Source: Oasisia sp. SBJ-2009 (taxonomy: Eukaryota; Annelida; Polychaeta; Sabellida; Siboglinidae). Taken from it: a stretch of 64,000 nucleotides of DNA. Position 1 is the first letter of the stretch. Each line of letters opens with the position of its first letter. A program made the position numbers and the translations under genes. The stretch spans positions 8,739,190 to 8,803,189 of the forward strand of contig OZ024857.1 of the NCBI GenBank assembly GCA_964017155.1, given 5' to 3'. The notes beneath the pieces were generated by a model. That model did no database searches and was not told the DNA's origin. It was given only the letters and a program-made list of their open reading frames with translations. Below, in pieces: positions 1 through 17,640 of the stretch.

Positions 1-736
1 CGCTGAGCCATTGCACTCTACATATCCACCCGCCTGAATTTGTCGATAGAGAAACAAACAATGCACACATAAACAGTAACAGTATAAAATTCACATTTAA
101 ATATTCGTGCCTTTTAAGCACTGTCAATGTGGTGACTCTAACATATCTGTACACCTGCCAATTGTTTTCCTTTCAAGGCCAGAAAATGTTTAGACCCAAC
201 AAAAAACCTTCAACTGCGGCATCCGTTAGGCACACCCAACCACAGTGTCTCGAAGTTAGAGAGAGCAATCAGATCTAGATCTAGACATTGCACAGTACAT
301 CTCTGTATCACCCTATCTTGTCTATGGAATATTTATAACCGCCAAGCTAATGTGCGACACATAACACTAATATGACACACACGCAGAACATTCATTTTAA
401 CGTGCACATCAAAAATGGCATGTAGCAATAATGCAGCTAATCATGGCAGACTCTAAATGAGAAAATCAATCGCCTAATGGGAAAGCGAATCGCAGGGGAC
501 AGCAGCCCTGATGAAGTTTTGATTTCTCTGGTTGCCAACTGTCAGGCCCTTTCAGCTGTATCATTAGTTGGGGTCACTTTACACAAGTGTAGAAAATGAC
601 CAGGGAACAGACACAATATTACCACCACACCATTTTACACATTCCACAGCTTTCTATCCAGGGACCATCGGATGCAGGATTCTATGGCAAATAAAAACAT
701 TCCAGTTACATAAAAAAGTAAAAGTAAGTTCTTACA

Positions 737-1035
737 TAGCGCAGTGTCCAATCCTCATGGTTACCTCAAAGCAATCAACATTTTATACCCTGGCAGTTCT
801 TATTCAATCAAACACCATCTTGGGACGCATACAGCTACGCTGCAATTAATGCGTGAAGACTATTAAATATCCACCAGTGTCTGTAGCCAGGTACTGATTC
901 GGACAGCGGAGTAAACTGGAGCAATGTAGAGTGAACAAATTTACCCAAGATTTGACACAGCAGCACAGGATTAGAAACCGGGTTCTCTTAGTCGAGAGTC
1001 CGAAGCTCTAGCTAATGCACCACTGCGCCACTGCA
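737..1035 (-). repeat. tRNA-derived SINE copy
   Basis: Matches 33,711-34,030 along its length (tagcgcagtgtccaatcctc; ctggagcaatgtagagtgaa; cagcacaggatt). At the right end the minus strand is tRNA-like, with a diverged B-box region. It has diverged in this copy (aggattagaaaccgggttct). Confidence 0.65.
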
Positions 1036-4028
1036 CCGCTACACCACTACACTATTACACAGTGGTGCACTGGTCACATTTAAATTAAAATGTAGACATT
1101 AATAATGTAATGATTATGTCCTTTATTATAAAGAGTAATCTTGGCTGAATGAAATAACAAATTTCAGATGTAGGAATTCTGTTTGAAATTGCAGTATCCA
1201 TTGTGTTACATTCTGTATTCCAAATGCTGGTATATTCCATACATTGGAAGCCAGTTTGTTTGAGTATTAATTGCAGTGTGGCTGAATTGTTGAGATGCGT
1301 TCAGAAGAGAAGGCCTGCATGGATTAAAATGCACTGATTTGCCCAGTCCAAGGAACGGTATGCTGCATTATGTAATGACTTATGAAGCTTCTGTTTATCC
1401 CCCCCCCAGGGCTCAGGCGGCGAAACAGTGCCTTTCCTCTGTAAATGCCTCACGCAGAAGTCAAATAAAACCTCAAATACACTAAATCCGTATATCTACT
1501 TAAACATATCTTAGCTCGACTGTGCTGCTAAATGCCAACACACAACAGGGAGGCAATCAACGACAGCGGATGATAATTCTGAGATGAGTAATGCTAAGTT
1601 GATCTCGAGGTGCCAGCCACTAATACAAGCTTAAGTAGCGCGCCCACACTCATAGTTGGCAGCCATTGGCACGGCCCACGCACGGCCCACTCCTTGAGGT
1701 GGCCGGCATGTCTCTGCATTGCTAATGATGGGGATTATCATCTCCTTGCAGCTGCCTCCGTCTCCAGCAGGAGATGGAGGGAAGCTGACAAGACAGAGCC
1801 TTGTCGTTCCAGTCAATATGTAAAACAGTTAGTCGGCCACTGCTGCTGTATTCAGGTTCCTGGGAGGTCGACTTGCAGAGTGAAGCGATACAGTCCTGAA
1901 TTTTCCCCAAGCCAGCTGAACCATATCCGCATTACAAAAAGGCGGCTGGAAATAAATTCAGTAGAGAATCCCTTTTCCATAATGCATAATAAAGGCATTT
2001 TTCGTTAGGATGTTTGTTGTACAAGAACAGGCAAATTATTCAGCTAAATTAAATAACTACCAGTAAACACCTAAATGTAATCAGATGGAAAAAAAGTTAA
2101 GATTCTTAAATCACAGAGAGCTGTCTTAAGACAGGGTAGGGTGTTCATAGTGAGTAGCGATGAATAACGTCCATCCAGTGGCAATAACACACTGATATAA
2201 GTACACTGAGGTCAATGTACTAGTACATTTGGTTCCAGGTGAAAATTAATTATATCTCAACTCAGTGTACTTTGACAGTACTAGGCACAAGACAAAGCCA
2301 GATAGCCTCACGAGTTCAAGTGCATAATGCAGTTACAGATGTCACCGATGACAAACACAAGATAAGTGCATTATTGATATCTACTGTCTCAGTGATGTCC
2401 AGCTGTCCAGTTCATCCACCAAGTCTAGGTCAACATGTCTGCCTTTGATCAGAGACGACACTGTATAATTACTCAAATTTAGAATAACCATTCTTTTTTT
2501 CAAATCCAAGATGGCTACCAGAAAGCAAACATATCACAATTTGTGACATAGAATCGTACTGGATAGAAGTTGTGACTATTCCCGGGTGACTGACATCCAG
2601 TTTGTGTTCTAGCTTCGGACAGCTTTTATATAATTATGTAATAACTGATCAGCTGCCATAAAGTTGGTTAATTTTTTATCGCAATTCCAACTGCAGTTAG
2701 TCTGTATATGTTTGGTCCACTGAATATTTACACAATTGTTATTACCCTGTGAAAACATCGGAAAAAAATCCATTGATCAAAACATACAGGAAGAAAGAAA
2801 GTTTTGTATGCATTTTAGTGACGGAATACGCAATAACAACTTGGATTAAAATGACTAACATCCAATACCTGGAATGCAGGTACTGGATGTAAATTAACTA
2901 GTGATCTGTCCCCACCTGGTGGCCTTTACAGGAACCAACAGGCATCTCTAAAACACTCTGTTTGCCCTACTGATCTATAAGAGGCTTTTGGAGTATAACC
3001 GCATTAGACATAAGACCTGTCAGTGTCAGAACCAACCAGTTTGGTGTACTTCACGGCATCGCATATCGCACATGCGGTACACGCCACGAGAACGGCATGC
3101 TGGCATGCAATATGCTTTACAACAGGCCGTCTATATCACATCTAGGCGGTCTATATTACACACGTCACCTGTACGCGTCCATAAAAACTCAACCAGCTTG
3201 GATTTTAAATTACACAACAGTAGCACGCACGTCAGGTATATATAGTCGCTGGACCACTTTGATCCTGCTGAGGATGTGCAGATGTCTAAAAGGTGGGGAC
3301 CGTGTCAAAAGTAGAACACCAATTTGTCTATCTGTACATGCAAGGAATTGTTGACTGTACTTAAAATATCAAATCGTCTCTAAAGTAAGTCTACTCTGAA
3401 TGAAGGACTTGGATGCATAGTGCCATAGATCAGCATTAAGGAAATATTTTGTATATGTATTTATTTTATTACGCCACAAAGTTATGAATCGTTTAATTTT
3501 AACTTCCCTCTTGTAATAATAATTTTATGCTTTAAAAAATGTTATGCACAATTATTTGGCACAACAATTTGTTAAATAATAATTTTACATAAAGCTGTGG
3601 CTGAAATATTTTCCCTGATGTACCACGTTCACCAGCACCACATATTTTTCCAGATTATATTTTTATTTAGTTACATATCACACTCACTTTCATGACTGCC
3701 TTGTGCGAAGTACCAAGAACCGCACAAGGCGGAGAAATGTTTAAAAGCATTTCCCTCCGTTGCCATGGCAACATTATCACGGTCTTTTAAGAGTAATGAC
3801 TGCTAGCTGTAAAACATGTTTCCTGAACTACCTATCTGAGGCATGCAGAGTGAGAGAAAAAACCACTAGACGCCAACCATTAGACATTTAGAGTCGTAGC
3901 ACACGTATGTTTCCTGTTATCTCTACAGACAAGCCACTTTCTGGTGCTGAAATCTGTCTTGCTGACTAAGCTATGGGTGTAAATAAACACACTAAGTGAA
4001 TGTAATACTGGATTCATTTGTATTTTGC
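1036..4028. other. No gene seen
   Basis: AT-rich sequence, presumably Rab11-FIP intron. A more GC-rich stretch at 1,600-1,930 has short open frames on both strands, but no splice-compatible C2 continuation was recognised there. A C-run lies at 1,399-1,407. Confidence 0.5.
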
Positions 4029-4441
4029 AGGGAGGAGGGAGGAGGGGGTAGGGGGGAGGGGGGAGGGGGGAGGGGGGAGGTGGGAGGGGGGAGGGGGGAG
4101 GGGGGAGGGGGAGGGGGAGGGGGAGGGGGAGGGGGGAGGGGGAGGGGGGAGGGAGGAGGGAGGAGGGAGGAGGGGGGAGGGGGGAGGGGGGAGGGGGGAG
4201 GGGGGAGGGGGGAGGGGGGAGGGGGGAGGGGGGAGGGGGGAGGGGGGAGGGGGGAGGGGGGAGGGGGGAGGGGGGAGGGGGGAGGGAGGAGGGAGGAGGG
4301 AGGAGGGAGGAGGGAGGAGGGAGGAGGGAGGAGGGAGGAGGGAGGAGGGAGGAGGGAGGAGGGAGGAGGGAGGAGGGGGGAGGGAGGAGGGAGGAGGGAG
4401 GAGGGGGGAGGGGGGAGGGGGGAGGGGGGAGGGGGGAGGGG
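4029..4441. repeat. G-rich polypurine tract, (GGGAGG/GGGGGGA)n
   Basis: About 410 bp built only of G and A on the plus strand, in blocks of ggggggag and ggaggga units. It is prone to form G-quadruplex or triplex DNA. It lies in the Rab11-FIP intron, ending about 11 bp from the donor of the exon at 4453-4555. Confidence 0.97.
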
Positions 4442-4452
4442 GTGGTACTTAC

Positions 4453-8887
<4,435 letters not shown>

Positions 8888-9106
8888 CTACAAGAACATA
8901 AAATCACACATGAGCATCACTTACAAAACTTTATAACCCGCACCAGACACATAACAAGTACTTAGTGATATAGTGACCACGCAACATACACGTGTTTATG
9001 AACAATAAATGTAACATTTCACATTCTTCTGCACATTGTGTTATCTTTACACAGTTGGTTGATACATCGCTGGAGACTGATAGCTTCATGTAGCTATAAA
9101 AGGGTG

Positions 9107-9199
9107 TGGACGGACGGACGGACGGACGGACGGACGGACGGACGGACGGACGGACGGACGGACGGACGGACGGACGGACGGACGGACGGACGGACGGAC
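9107..9199. repeat. (GGAC)n microsatellite
   Basis: About 23 perfect tetramer units, flanked by unique sequence. Confidence 0.98.
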
Positions 9200-10637
9200 A
9201 AACAGCAACACTGCTTGGTTGTTACACAGGTCACAATTACAGATGTGATGTAGGTTGCAGGCACTTGACTTTCAGAAAAACCAGGATGCAGTCTATGTTT
9301 AGCTGCTGGACTGTCGGATGCTGTTAGCAGTAATTCCTTCTTGTAGGCCAATTTTCTTGAACTACCAAGTTAACTAACACTGAACTGTGTCCTGGAGACA
9401 AACACTAAATTATTCAACAGACTTCTATAACATCTCGGCTAACTTTGAACCCATCTCGTTTGAAAACACACAAAAACACACGTACACAGGGAATTAAACG
9501 GTGTGATTCTATTTACAGTCAAGAAAGCACAGTGTCCTAAGAAGTGTTTTTTTCCTGCTGTATGTGTATTGATCAAAGTTCAAACCAATAGGAACACTTG
9601 CAGACATCCGAAGTACTAGTTCTGCATATCAATTGCCCTTTTCAAAGGCCATTTATAAATCTCTAATGACAACAACTCCAGCTAAGCCTTTTACTGTGAC
9701 TCTTCCTACGATCAAATATCACACAGTAAGTTCATTGCCGACAATCAGAGTCTACAGTTACAATTACGACCAGTGTCTGGTTTTAAATAACAATGAAACA
9801 ATGTAAGCCGTGACTGTGCCTGTCATCAAGTGTCATGTGTACAGAGGTATTAGTACAAACATTTTCATCAGACTAATATTGTGTCTAGCCAAATCATAAA
9901 TGGCAACAAACTGTTTAGATTATGCACACTTCAACAGTAATAAGCTATGTACTAGCACAAGTGATAGGTCACATCAAAGTTCAAACAACACTGTTATAAA
10001 GGGCTACAAGCCTACAACAAGCACGCAAGATGCTGAACACAAACAGGAACTCCTATATAAAAGACGAATACACAAAGACAGACTGGATAAGATATTAAAC
10101 ATACCTGCTGGACATTGCGACCCAAATTTGCAGGCCGGTCAATCCAGTAATATTGTACTGTATATTATCTTGTTATCATTGCAAGTAGCACAACAACTCG
10201 GACCAATCACATACCAGTCATGCCTTCAATTGTGCACAGTTGGAAGATTACTACTAATAGTACTACTCAAACTACTGAAAGTGAAATTTGTAATACCTCA
10301 AGGCCAACGGTAGCTCCTTTCTGTTAAATCTTTGCTTAAATCTAAATGCATCAAAGTACTACAAATTACATTCAAACTTCACTTGAATACTAAAGTTGGT
10401 AGTGAATTATATATATCGGTAAATACTGTTTAGAAGGGAAACTAAATTATTATAATAAGACAGTGAGCCAATTTTAGACTATACAATTAAACTGTCCACG
10501 TCATGTTGATGAATGGTGACAGTCTGATATATGTGCAGCCAGTAATGTTTTATTTCAAACAAGCTCTTTTGTCCACTTCCGGTCTGTTGCAACACCAGTG
10601 TACCTGGTATTTTAGATGCGATCATGAGTTGTACAAT

Positions 10638-10944
10638 CATAGCTTTATCTAGAGACCCGTCCACCCGTCATTTGGACGGGTAAAAACGAATATGGACGGG
10701 TAGAAATATGGAGGACGGGTTGTGGACAGGCAAAAAAATGAAGGAGCAAAAAAAGGTCTTCCAAAACCATAGATATTGTTAGTTATGCCTTGAAAGTGAG
10801 TGTAAATGGTGTCAAATGTGTGTTTGTAGCCCATTTCAGGTCATCAGGCACAATTTGAAAGTTTATAAACTAGCTTAACAGTTAACATCAATGTGTCCAC
10901 CAAAACATGTGACTGGCAATAATTTGATCCTGCATAAAGCCCTG
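10638..10944. mobile_element. hAT-like MITE, copy 1
   Basis: A 307-bp element starting catagctttatctagagacc and ending cataaagccctg, nearly identical to the copy at 37,723-38,030. Its ends form an imperfect inverted repeat (CATAGCTTTAT against CAGGGCTTTAT). It contains several GGACGGGT motifs. No perfect target duplication is visible for this copy. Confidence 0.78.
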
Positions 10945-11992
10945 TCAGTACAATGCATATCCTTTTTAAGGACAATAAAGTGAAATTGATTGAAATTGAT
11001 TTATTGAACTGGCCACATGACATCTTATAATATTACTGACAGAATCTATCACTTCTCGCCACAGTAATTAACTATTATAAACAATTAGCTCATTTAAAAT
11101 AATCACTTAGTATACCTGCACCTGCATTGACGAGGCATGGACATGTACTGGCACACAATGGCACCAGCAGGAGATCTACTTGAGAACCACATGAAACGGA
11201 GAACATGTGTAAACTGGTAGTCAATACAAGTACAAGAGTTAATGCTTGAAATTCAAGCAATGTCTTAACTACCAGGCTAGCACTGGTGACAGCAATATGT
11301 AGACAGTTTCTAGTGTTACTGACAGTAGATGTCGTTATTACTGAGAGCTCATAAAACAAACTTGTGAACAGAGATGCAATCTCAACTATTAGGATGGATT
11401 GGTAATTAATACAGTACATAAAAAATCAAAACCTTCATACTGTTCTGATAAATACACTGTATTATTTCCATTAACGCCATTAATAGATCCTATTATGAGT
11501 AGTGACAGTGTTGATATTCAGTTGCACTTGCACTGACCTGACCCAAATAAACTGTATGCATAGTATCATGTAAATGATGCACAATTTGTTCATTTTGAAG
11601 TAAGAAGTAATGCAATTGCTAAATAATTCATAATGCTGATTACACATGGCATGCAGATCAAACTTAATGGTGAATGATCAGTGTCAGATCTAACAACAGT
11701 AAATGTTATTACTTACATAAATTTACATAAATAGATATATGCTATTGCTACAAATTGGTTTTGATTGCAATAGCATTTGCATGCATCTATTAACATGTTC
11801 CTGGGTATATTACTATGGTGGCATTAATCATATATTCATAAGTAAAAATAATTTGCCTCCTCTGCATACTACCCCCCTTGGTAATTGCTTAATAGGCCAA
11901 AGAAACATTGCCACAGGTTACAAAAGAATGCTAATTGCTAAATTAGTAATCACTGATGAGAACATTCATTAGTTCAGTCACCTACAAGGTTC

Positions 11993-11993
<1 letters not shown>

Positions 11994-12066
<73 letters not shown>
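11994..12066. repeat. (AT)n microsatellite
   Basis: A perfect alternating AT run of about 72 bp. Confidence 0.97.
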
Positions 12067-12069
<3 letters not shown>

Positions 12070-12933
12070 ACATATGTGGTGCCAACTTCTTTCTGGCGTC
12101 ACCTGTGAGACCATTAGTAAAATTAAGTGGTGCCAATTACGATGAGTAATACTCAGGAAACTATGTCACTTACTAGCAATATTTTAAGGAAAATCAGTGC
12201 ATGCATGAGTAAGTGTGACTTGAATCCCACATTGTGTTCTCTAGACGCCCTGTATGCATGAGCAGATTGTTGTGTTATGTCACGTAGTAATTGCTTGATT
12301 ATTTAAATGTACACCATGATAGTTCATGGACTAAACACAGCCCCATTTTAACTGAAACTGACAGTTTAGCTATGTAAACCCCCTAAAAATATAGTTTTAT
12401 GTTGTCATTTAGTACACACAATTTATCTTTCAACTGGCATGCACTAATCTGAAAGGTTATAACTTGAAACAATAAATTTTGTGCATAAGCATTAGTGAGG
12501 CAACTAGTAATATCAGGGTATATTAATCAGTGCAAGACATTTTAATTTCTTATTTTCAGTGAGAAAATACCTTACTGTCCATGCGCGGTCTTTAAATACC
12601 ACACTGGCACAATGTCAACAAAACTCAAGAATGTGGTGTGCATTGCCAAGTGATACGATCACCAATCGATACTGATAATTTGAGAACAGAAGTCAATAAT
12701 GCACGCAGACGAGAGCAGTGCGGTGTAGGTTTGTTCACGTTGTTGACCGACCTCTGACCTGACCACTCGAGAGCCACTCGACCACACACACGTGGACACC
12801 AACGGCACACACTTTACTGTGCCTTGTACCACTGCGTGTTCCCATCTACAGTGGTTCCCTTGGGCAGGGAGGAGGATTAGTCACTGTACCTTTGCACTGT
12901 TCTTCATATAGTTGCCGTACCACCACCCTCTCT

Positions 12934-13830
12934 CTCCCTGTTGTCCCTCTCCCTGTTGTCCCTCTCCCTGTTGTCCCTCTCCCTGTTGTCCCTCTCCCTG
13001 TTGTCCCTCTCCCTGTTGTCCCTCTCCCTGTTGTCCCTCTCCCTGTTGTCCCTCTCCCTGTTGTCCCTCTCCCTGTTGTCCCTCTCCCTGTTGTCCCTCT
13101 CCCTGTTGTCCCTCTCCCTGTTGTCCCTCTCCCTGTTGTCCCTCTCCCTGTTGTCCCTCTTGTCCCTCTCCCTTTTGTCCTTGTCCCTCTCCCTTTTGTC
13201 CCTCTCCCTTTTGTCCTTCTCCCTCTCCCTCTTATCCCTCTCCCTTTTGTCCTTCTCCCTCTCCCTGTTGTCCCTCTCCCTTTTGTCCTTCTCCCTCTCC
13301 CTCTTGTCCCTCTCCCTGTTGTCCCTCCCCCTGTTGTCCCTCTCCCTGTTGTCCCTCTCCCTTTTGTCCTTCTCCCTCTCCCTGTTGTCCCTCCCCCTGT
13401 TGTCCCTCTCCCTGTTGTCCCTCTCCCTGTTGTCCCTCTCCCTGTTGTCCCTCTCCCTGTTGTCCCTCTCCCTGTTGTCCTTCTCCCTCTCCCTGTTGTC
13501 CCTCTCCCTGTTGTCCCTCCCCCTGTTGTCCCTCTCCCTGTTGTCCCTCTCCCTGTTGTCCCTCTCCCTGTTGTCCCTCTCCCTGTTGTCCCTCTCCCTG
13601 TTGTCCCTCTCCCTGTTGTCCCTCTCCCTCTTATCCCTCTCCCTTTTGTCCTTCTCCCTCTCCCTCTTATCCCTCTCCCTTTTGTCCTTCTCCCTCTCCC
13701 TCTTATCCCTCTCCCTTTTGTCCTTCTCCCTCTCCCTCTTGTCCCTCTCCCTTTTGTCCTTCTCCCTCTCCCTGTTGTCCCTCTCCCTATTGTCCCTCTC
13801 CCTTTTGTCCTTCTCCCTCTTGTCTTTGTC
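12934..13830. repeat. 15-bp polypyrimidine minisatellite (CCCTCTCCCTGTTGT)n
   Basis: About 900 bp. The left 230 bp is a near-perfect 15-mer array. The rest mixes variants (cttttgtccttctccctctc, cctcttatccctctccc) in a repeated block pattern of about 36 bp at the right end. Because the unit is divisible by three and has no stops, it creates open frames of 300-380 codons, including an Arg/Asp/Asn/Glu repeat on the minus strand. These are not treated as genes. Confidence 0.95.
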
Positions 13831-16040
13831 CAACTTTCTTAAACTATATCATACAGTTTTCCTGTTTCAGGTTGGTGTTCCGGGACTGTACCCCATTCCA
13901 GTACCCCTGATATTTCTCCAAGTTTGGTCTCTTTGGTTGTCCGTCCGACTCCATTCTCACCAAGTTACACCGTCCAGCTTCCTTCCATTCTTCCCTGTAA
14001 CTTACATTACATCCTGGGCAGGGATCTGTTCCCTCGGGGCTGTCATCCTTACATTCATCATGTTGAGGGTTCACAGAACCTGGGTTTGAAGCATCTTCCC
14101 TTTGTATCGAACTATGAGTAAATTAGTTCAGTCAGTTGTATACATGAGTACATGACTATCTATGTGCATTGGTGGCAACAAAATAGTATTCTTACATTAA
14201 CTGCACTGGGACGTGCCTGAATGCTTCCCAGAGTTGTTGTGATGGTGTTCAACTGAATGACTAGGTCGGCCATGGAGTCAAGTGTAGTGTTTCGAGCAAT
14301 CCCAATGACCGAATAAGTACTGTGCCATAAGAATTACCTTTTACCTTTTGTTTTATTGTTTATTTCCATACATATTCTTTGGATGAAATCATTCTAAAGA
14401 GCCAATGATAAACAATCTGATGTGCACTGTTAGGTACGGAAACGTACACTTATTCTTGTGTGACTTAAGTAAGATGAGCCCAGTGATCTTCTGTCAATGA
14501 CGGGATTATAAATCTAACTTTACATTGTCCGTCGCCACAAATGACTGTTAAGCGGTGAGGATATCGTCAGTTAAACAGCCATTTGATCTGTACATACCGC
14601 ACATTGTATTTATGCAACTTAACATTTGACAGAATAAGTTAATTACTTAATATGACCCAGTGTCTTACTGACGTCACTGTTAGCCATTTATAAACAGGAT
14701 ACGTAAATTTGGGCCTACACTGGGTGCCAATGTATAGCCACATAAAAAGTTGGTATCACTGTACCCTGGCAGTAAACCTGCTGATTTTATATCCATGTGA
14801 CATTTTAATGAAAACATGAATTGATTACCAAATACCAATGGCAGTTGACAGACTCCATATTTTCCAGCCTAAGGGTATTAATTTTGTACGACTGGTATAC
14901 AAACAGTTTACAGGTTAACAAACGGCAACCGTAAATTTCAGAAAAGTGTGGGTGAAACGAGTGTCAACAAAGAAACTTTACGGCAGCATTGGGGTGGGGT
15001 GGACTTTTTAACGGTCAGTAACTCACTGGTTCACTGACCGATGTTGACCTGTTGGGCAGCTTCAATGGAAGTTCTATTTATTGGAGGCCCCAGCTGTTAG
15101 TCAACTCACTAGTTGCTCAAGGTGTGAACTGCGTCACGCCTGTCTCTATTTACCATCCCTCAACCACACTCCAGTGTTACACAACTGTAGTGGCCACACC
15201 GTTATAATTTGATACTCACTCGTTATCCGACATATGTTACAATGCCTACTTTAAGTTCACAGTGCTCTGCACTGAAGGTTTGTTCAGGTGACGTTCCAAT
15301 TTCTAAGTATTCCAATTACCTGTTTTATCGTTATATTATCTTTATCTATATTAATTAGTGTAGTTTTAGTTACGTATGTACAGTATTTGCTATGACATCT
15401 AAGATTACGCAATGACATTTTTTAATTACGATTGTTGACTATTGTTCTTCCACACACACTAGGCTTCACTACAACTATCATATTAAACAGCATTAATTAA
15501 TTACACATCAGGCTGTGAATTTGGCCAATTAGTAAACTCAGCTTATTGCCACTTCACGTAGGTTGTCAGCATGTCACTGACTCACTGTCACATCTTATTT
15601 CTTAGAAGCAGGGCATCACAATCTCACACAGATCAGATGAGGAACTACTACGCAATAAGGAAGTCCAATACGTGCGATGACTACAAAATCATCAACATGT
15701 ACAATTTAACATATTTTCTGTCTGGGAAAAGCTTACTGAATATATGTCGCATGACTTGTGCATTGTGCATGAGCCATACCTCCTTAGTATACGGCACAGC
15801 CTCTCAAGTACTGGATCTACACTAAGTGTATGGGCGGAAATGCAGCACAATTCCCCAAATAGAACAAGTCACACATCACATAATAGCATGTGCTTATGAA
15901 AACAACAGCACAACACAGGAATCCAACTGGTCACTTTACAAATGCATGCTTGTTATGTTATACAATATAACTGATAATTATGACGATGCTAATGTTGTGT
16001 TTTGGCCTTGGGACTGACTTATAATTGGTCAAATATAAGG
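13831..16040. other. No gene confirmed
   Basis: A minus-strand frame of about 80 codons at 13,844-14,100 is open and moderately GC-rich, but matches nothing I recognise. The rest is unique AT-rich sequence. Confidence 0.45.
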
Positions 16041-16447
16041 ATACTTTTGCAGTTTAGGCCTGCACCTCGAAAAAACCAACAAAATGATCACCTACGATGA
16101 CCAAACTTCGCAGGACGTATCTACTACACCTGTACTACGCGTATGCACTTGTCATGTGATCAAACAATAATAATTAATGCCTTAAATCGATCAAAATGTG
16201 TAAGTAAATAACGCGCTTTCCAGGCGCCACCTGACGGAGTTCACTGTGGCAGTAGGGACTCAACGAGGAAAGCGCGTTATTTACTTACACATTTTGATCG
16301 ATTTCAGGCATTAATTATTATTTTTTGATCACGTGACAAATGCATACGCATAGTACAGGTGTAGTAGATAAACTATACGAAGTTTGGTCATCGTAGGTGA
16401 ACATTTTGATGGTTTTTTCGAGGTGCGGGCCTAAACTGCAAAAGTAC
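16041..16447. mobile_element. 407-bp fold-back element (long inverted repeat)
   Basis: Two arms of about 180 bp (16,041-16,221 and 16,267-16,447) are near-perfect inverted copies (for example acgcgctttcc against ggaaagcgcgt and atacttttgcag against ctgcaaaagtac), separated by a 45-bp unique loop. It has no coding capacity. It could form a long hairpin. Confidence 0.9.
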
Positions 16448-17640
16448 CAATTTAAGAAATAATAACCTAGTTTGGACCTTTGTTTGTGTAGCTGTGCCTT
16501 TAGCCTTGGTTTGAGTGGTTGAGGCTACTGCTTGTAGAAGTGTGTTAGCATGTATTAGCTATTGTCATTAGCGTATGGCTATGCATGAGACTGACTTGTC
16601 TGTGTTAGTACTGAGTGTGAGTACAGCGTGTATATAGCAGTTTGAAAACAAATGGTGGAGAGCCAAAGTAAATTAAGCCACATGAAAGCATCTTTGTAAA
16701 ACGTTGCTCGTTTGCAGAATACTCCTTGGAATACACGACGTTTAGTGAGTGGCAAGTAAACAACTGAATATCTAAGTTGTAGACGCGTCGCTTGGCCGCT
16801 ACTTGCTGACGTCTCGCCAGGCCCAGGGTCAGCGAGTTCACTGTGTTGGTTTTTGCCCAGCGCAGTGCCAACACTGGCAGTAGTAAACGCCCAATGGTTG
16901 GTTAACTAATGACTGATACATAACTATAAATCGGACGAACATCCAGCGATTAAACCACGTAACATTAGTGGATGTATCTAGAGAAGATACTGGGCACGTT
17001 CGCCGTCATTCAACAACACTTACCAGTCACTTGAACGTGGGTAGGGTTCCACATCTTCTATCTTGCTTCACTGTCGACACTTGACAGATTGAGTCGAGAT
17101 ACACCCCTTTTTTCGGCTTCAATAACTCTCGGCTGATTCAAATCTTGGTTTCAACTCCGACATGATCAAATTGTTGATACTGTCGACATGACGGTTCGTT
17201 AGTCGTTTGCTATACAGTCGAGTTACCGATGGAGTAAACAAACAAATATCCTCCGCGACCAGTGCGACTCCGACCAAATTCTCACTTCGCCTGCGGCTCG
17301 ATCACTGCTCTCAAGAATACGACAACCCACTCGTCCGGCGAAAGTGGCGCCGTCTATCTATTTACGTGAGATGACAGAAATGGCGTAATGGAGAGTATTT
17401 TACCGCAATAAATCGCATCAAGTGCTGGACAAATAAACTGGAATTAAGCATTTTTGGTCCGCAAAGGATAACGAAAACCATCATCAAAAGAAAAAACGAT
17501 GACAAGTTTAAAATTCATGTAAAGTAAACAATTGCCGTGGGCGATAATAGAGGATTTGTATACAAACTTGCGTTTTGATTTTGGTCGACACGTACTGACG
17601 TAGTGACGTACCAGCTAGTGTATAAGGATTGTCATTAGGG
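16448..17640. other. CpG-richer unique region, no gene confirmed
   Basis: From about 16,750 to 17,400 CpG dinucleotides are more frequent than around it, which could mark a promoter. No start-containing exon that would splice to the Rab11-FIP exon was found. Confidence 0.4.

Larger units (their letters stand above)
9200..12933. other. No gene seen apart from repeats
   Basis: Holds hAT-like MITE copy 1 and an (AT)n array, otherwise unique AT-rich sequence. The 5' exon of the Rab11-FIP gene should lie somewhere upstream of 8,887 but was not identified here. Confidence 0.5.

Noticed and set aside
12892..14089. Open frames of 309-382 codons on both strands
   Set aside because: Created by the 15-bp polypyrimidine minisatellite; no recognisable domain outside the repeat.
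13844..14100. Minus-strand frame with CPGCNVSYREEW, suggestive of a small zinc-binding protein
   Set aside because: No start or splice context that fits a neighbour, only one Cys-x-x-Cys pair, and it abuts a repeat; kept as uncertain.
16605..17350. Possible first exon of the Rab11-FIP gene in a CpG-richer region
   Set aside because: Short minus-strand frames from ATG (MSELKPRFESAESY and others) stop quickly and do not splice in phase to the exon at 8,887 with a C2 first strand.
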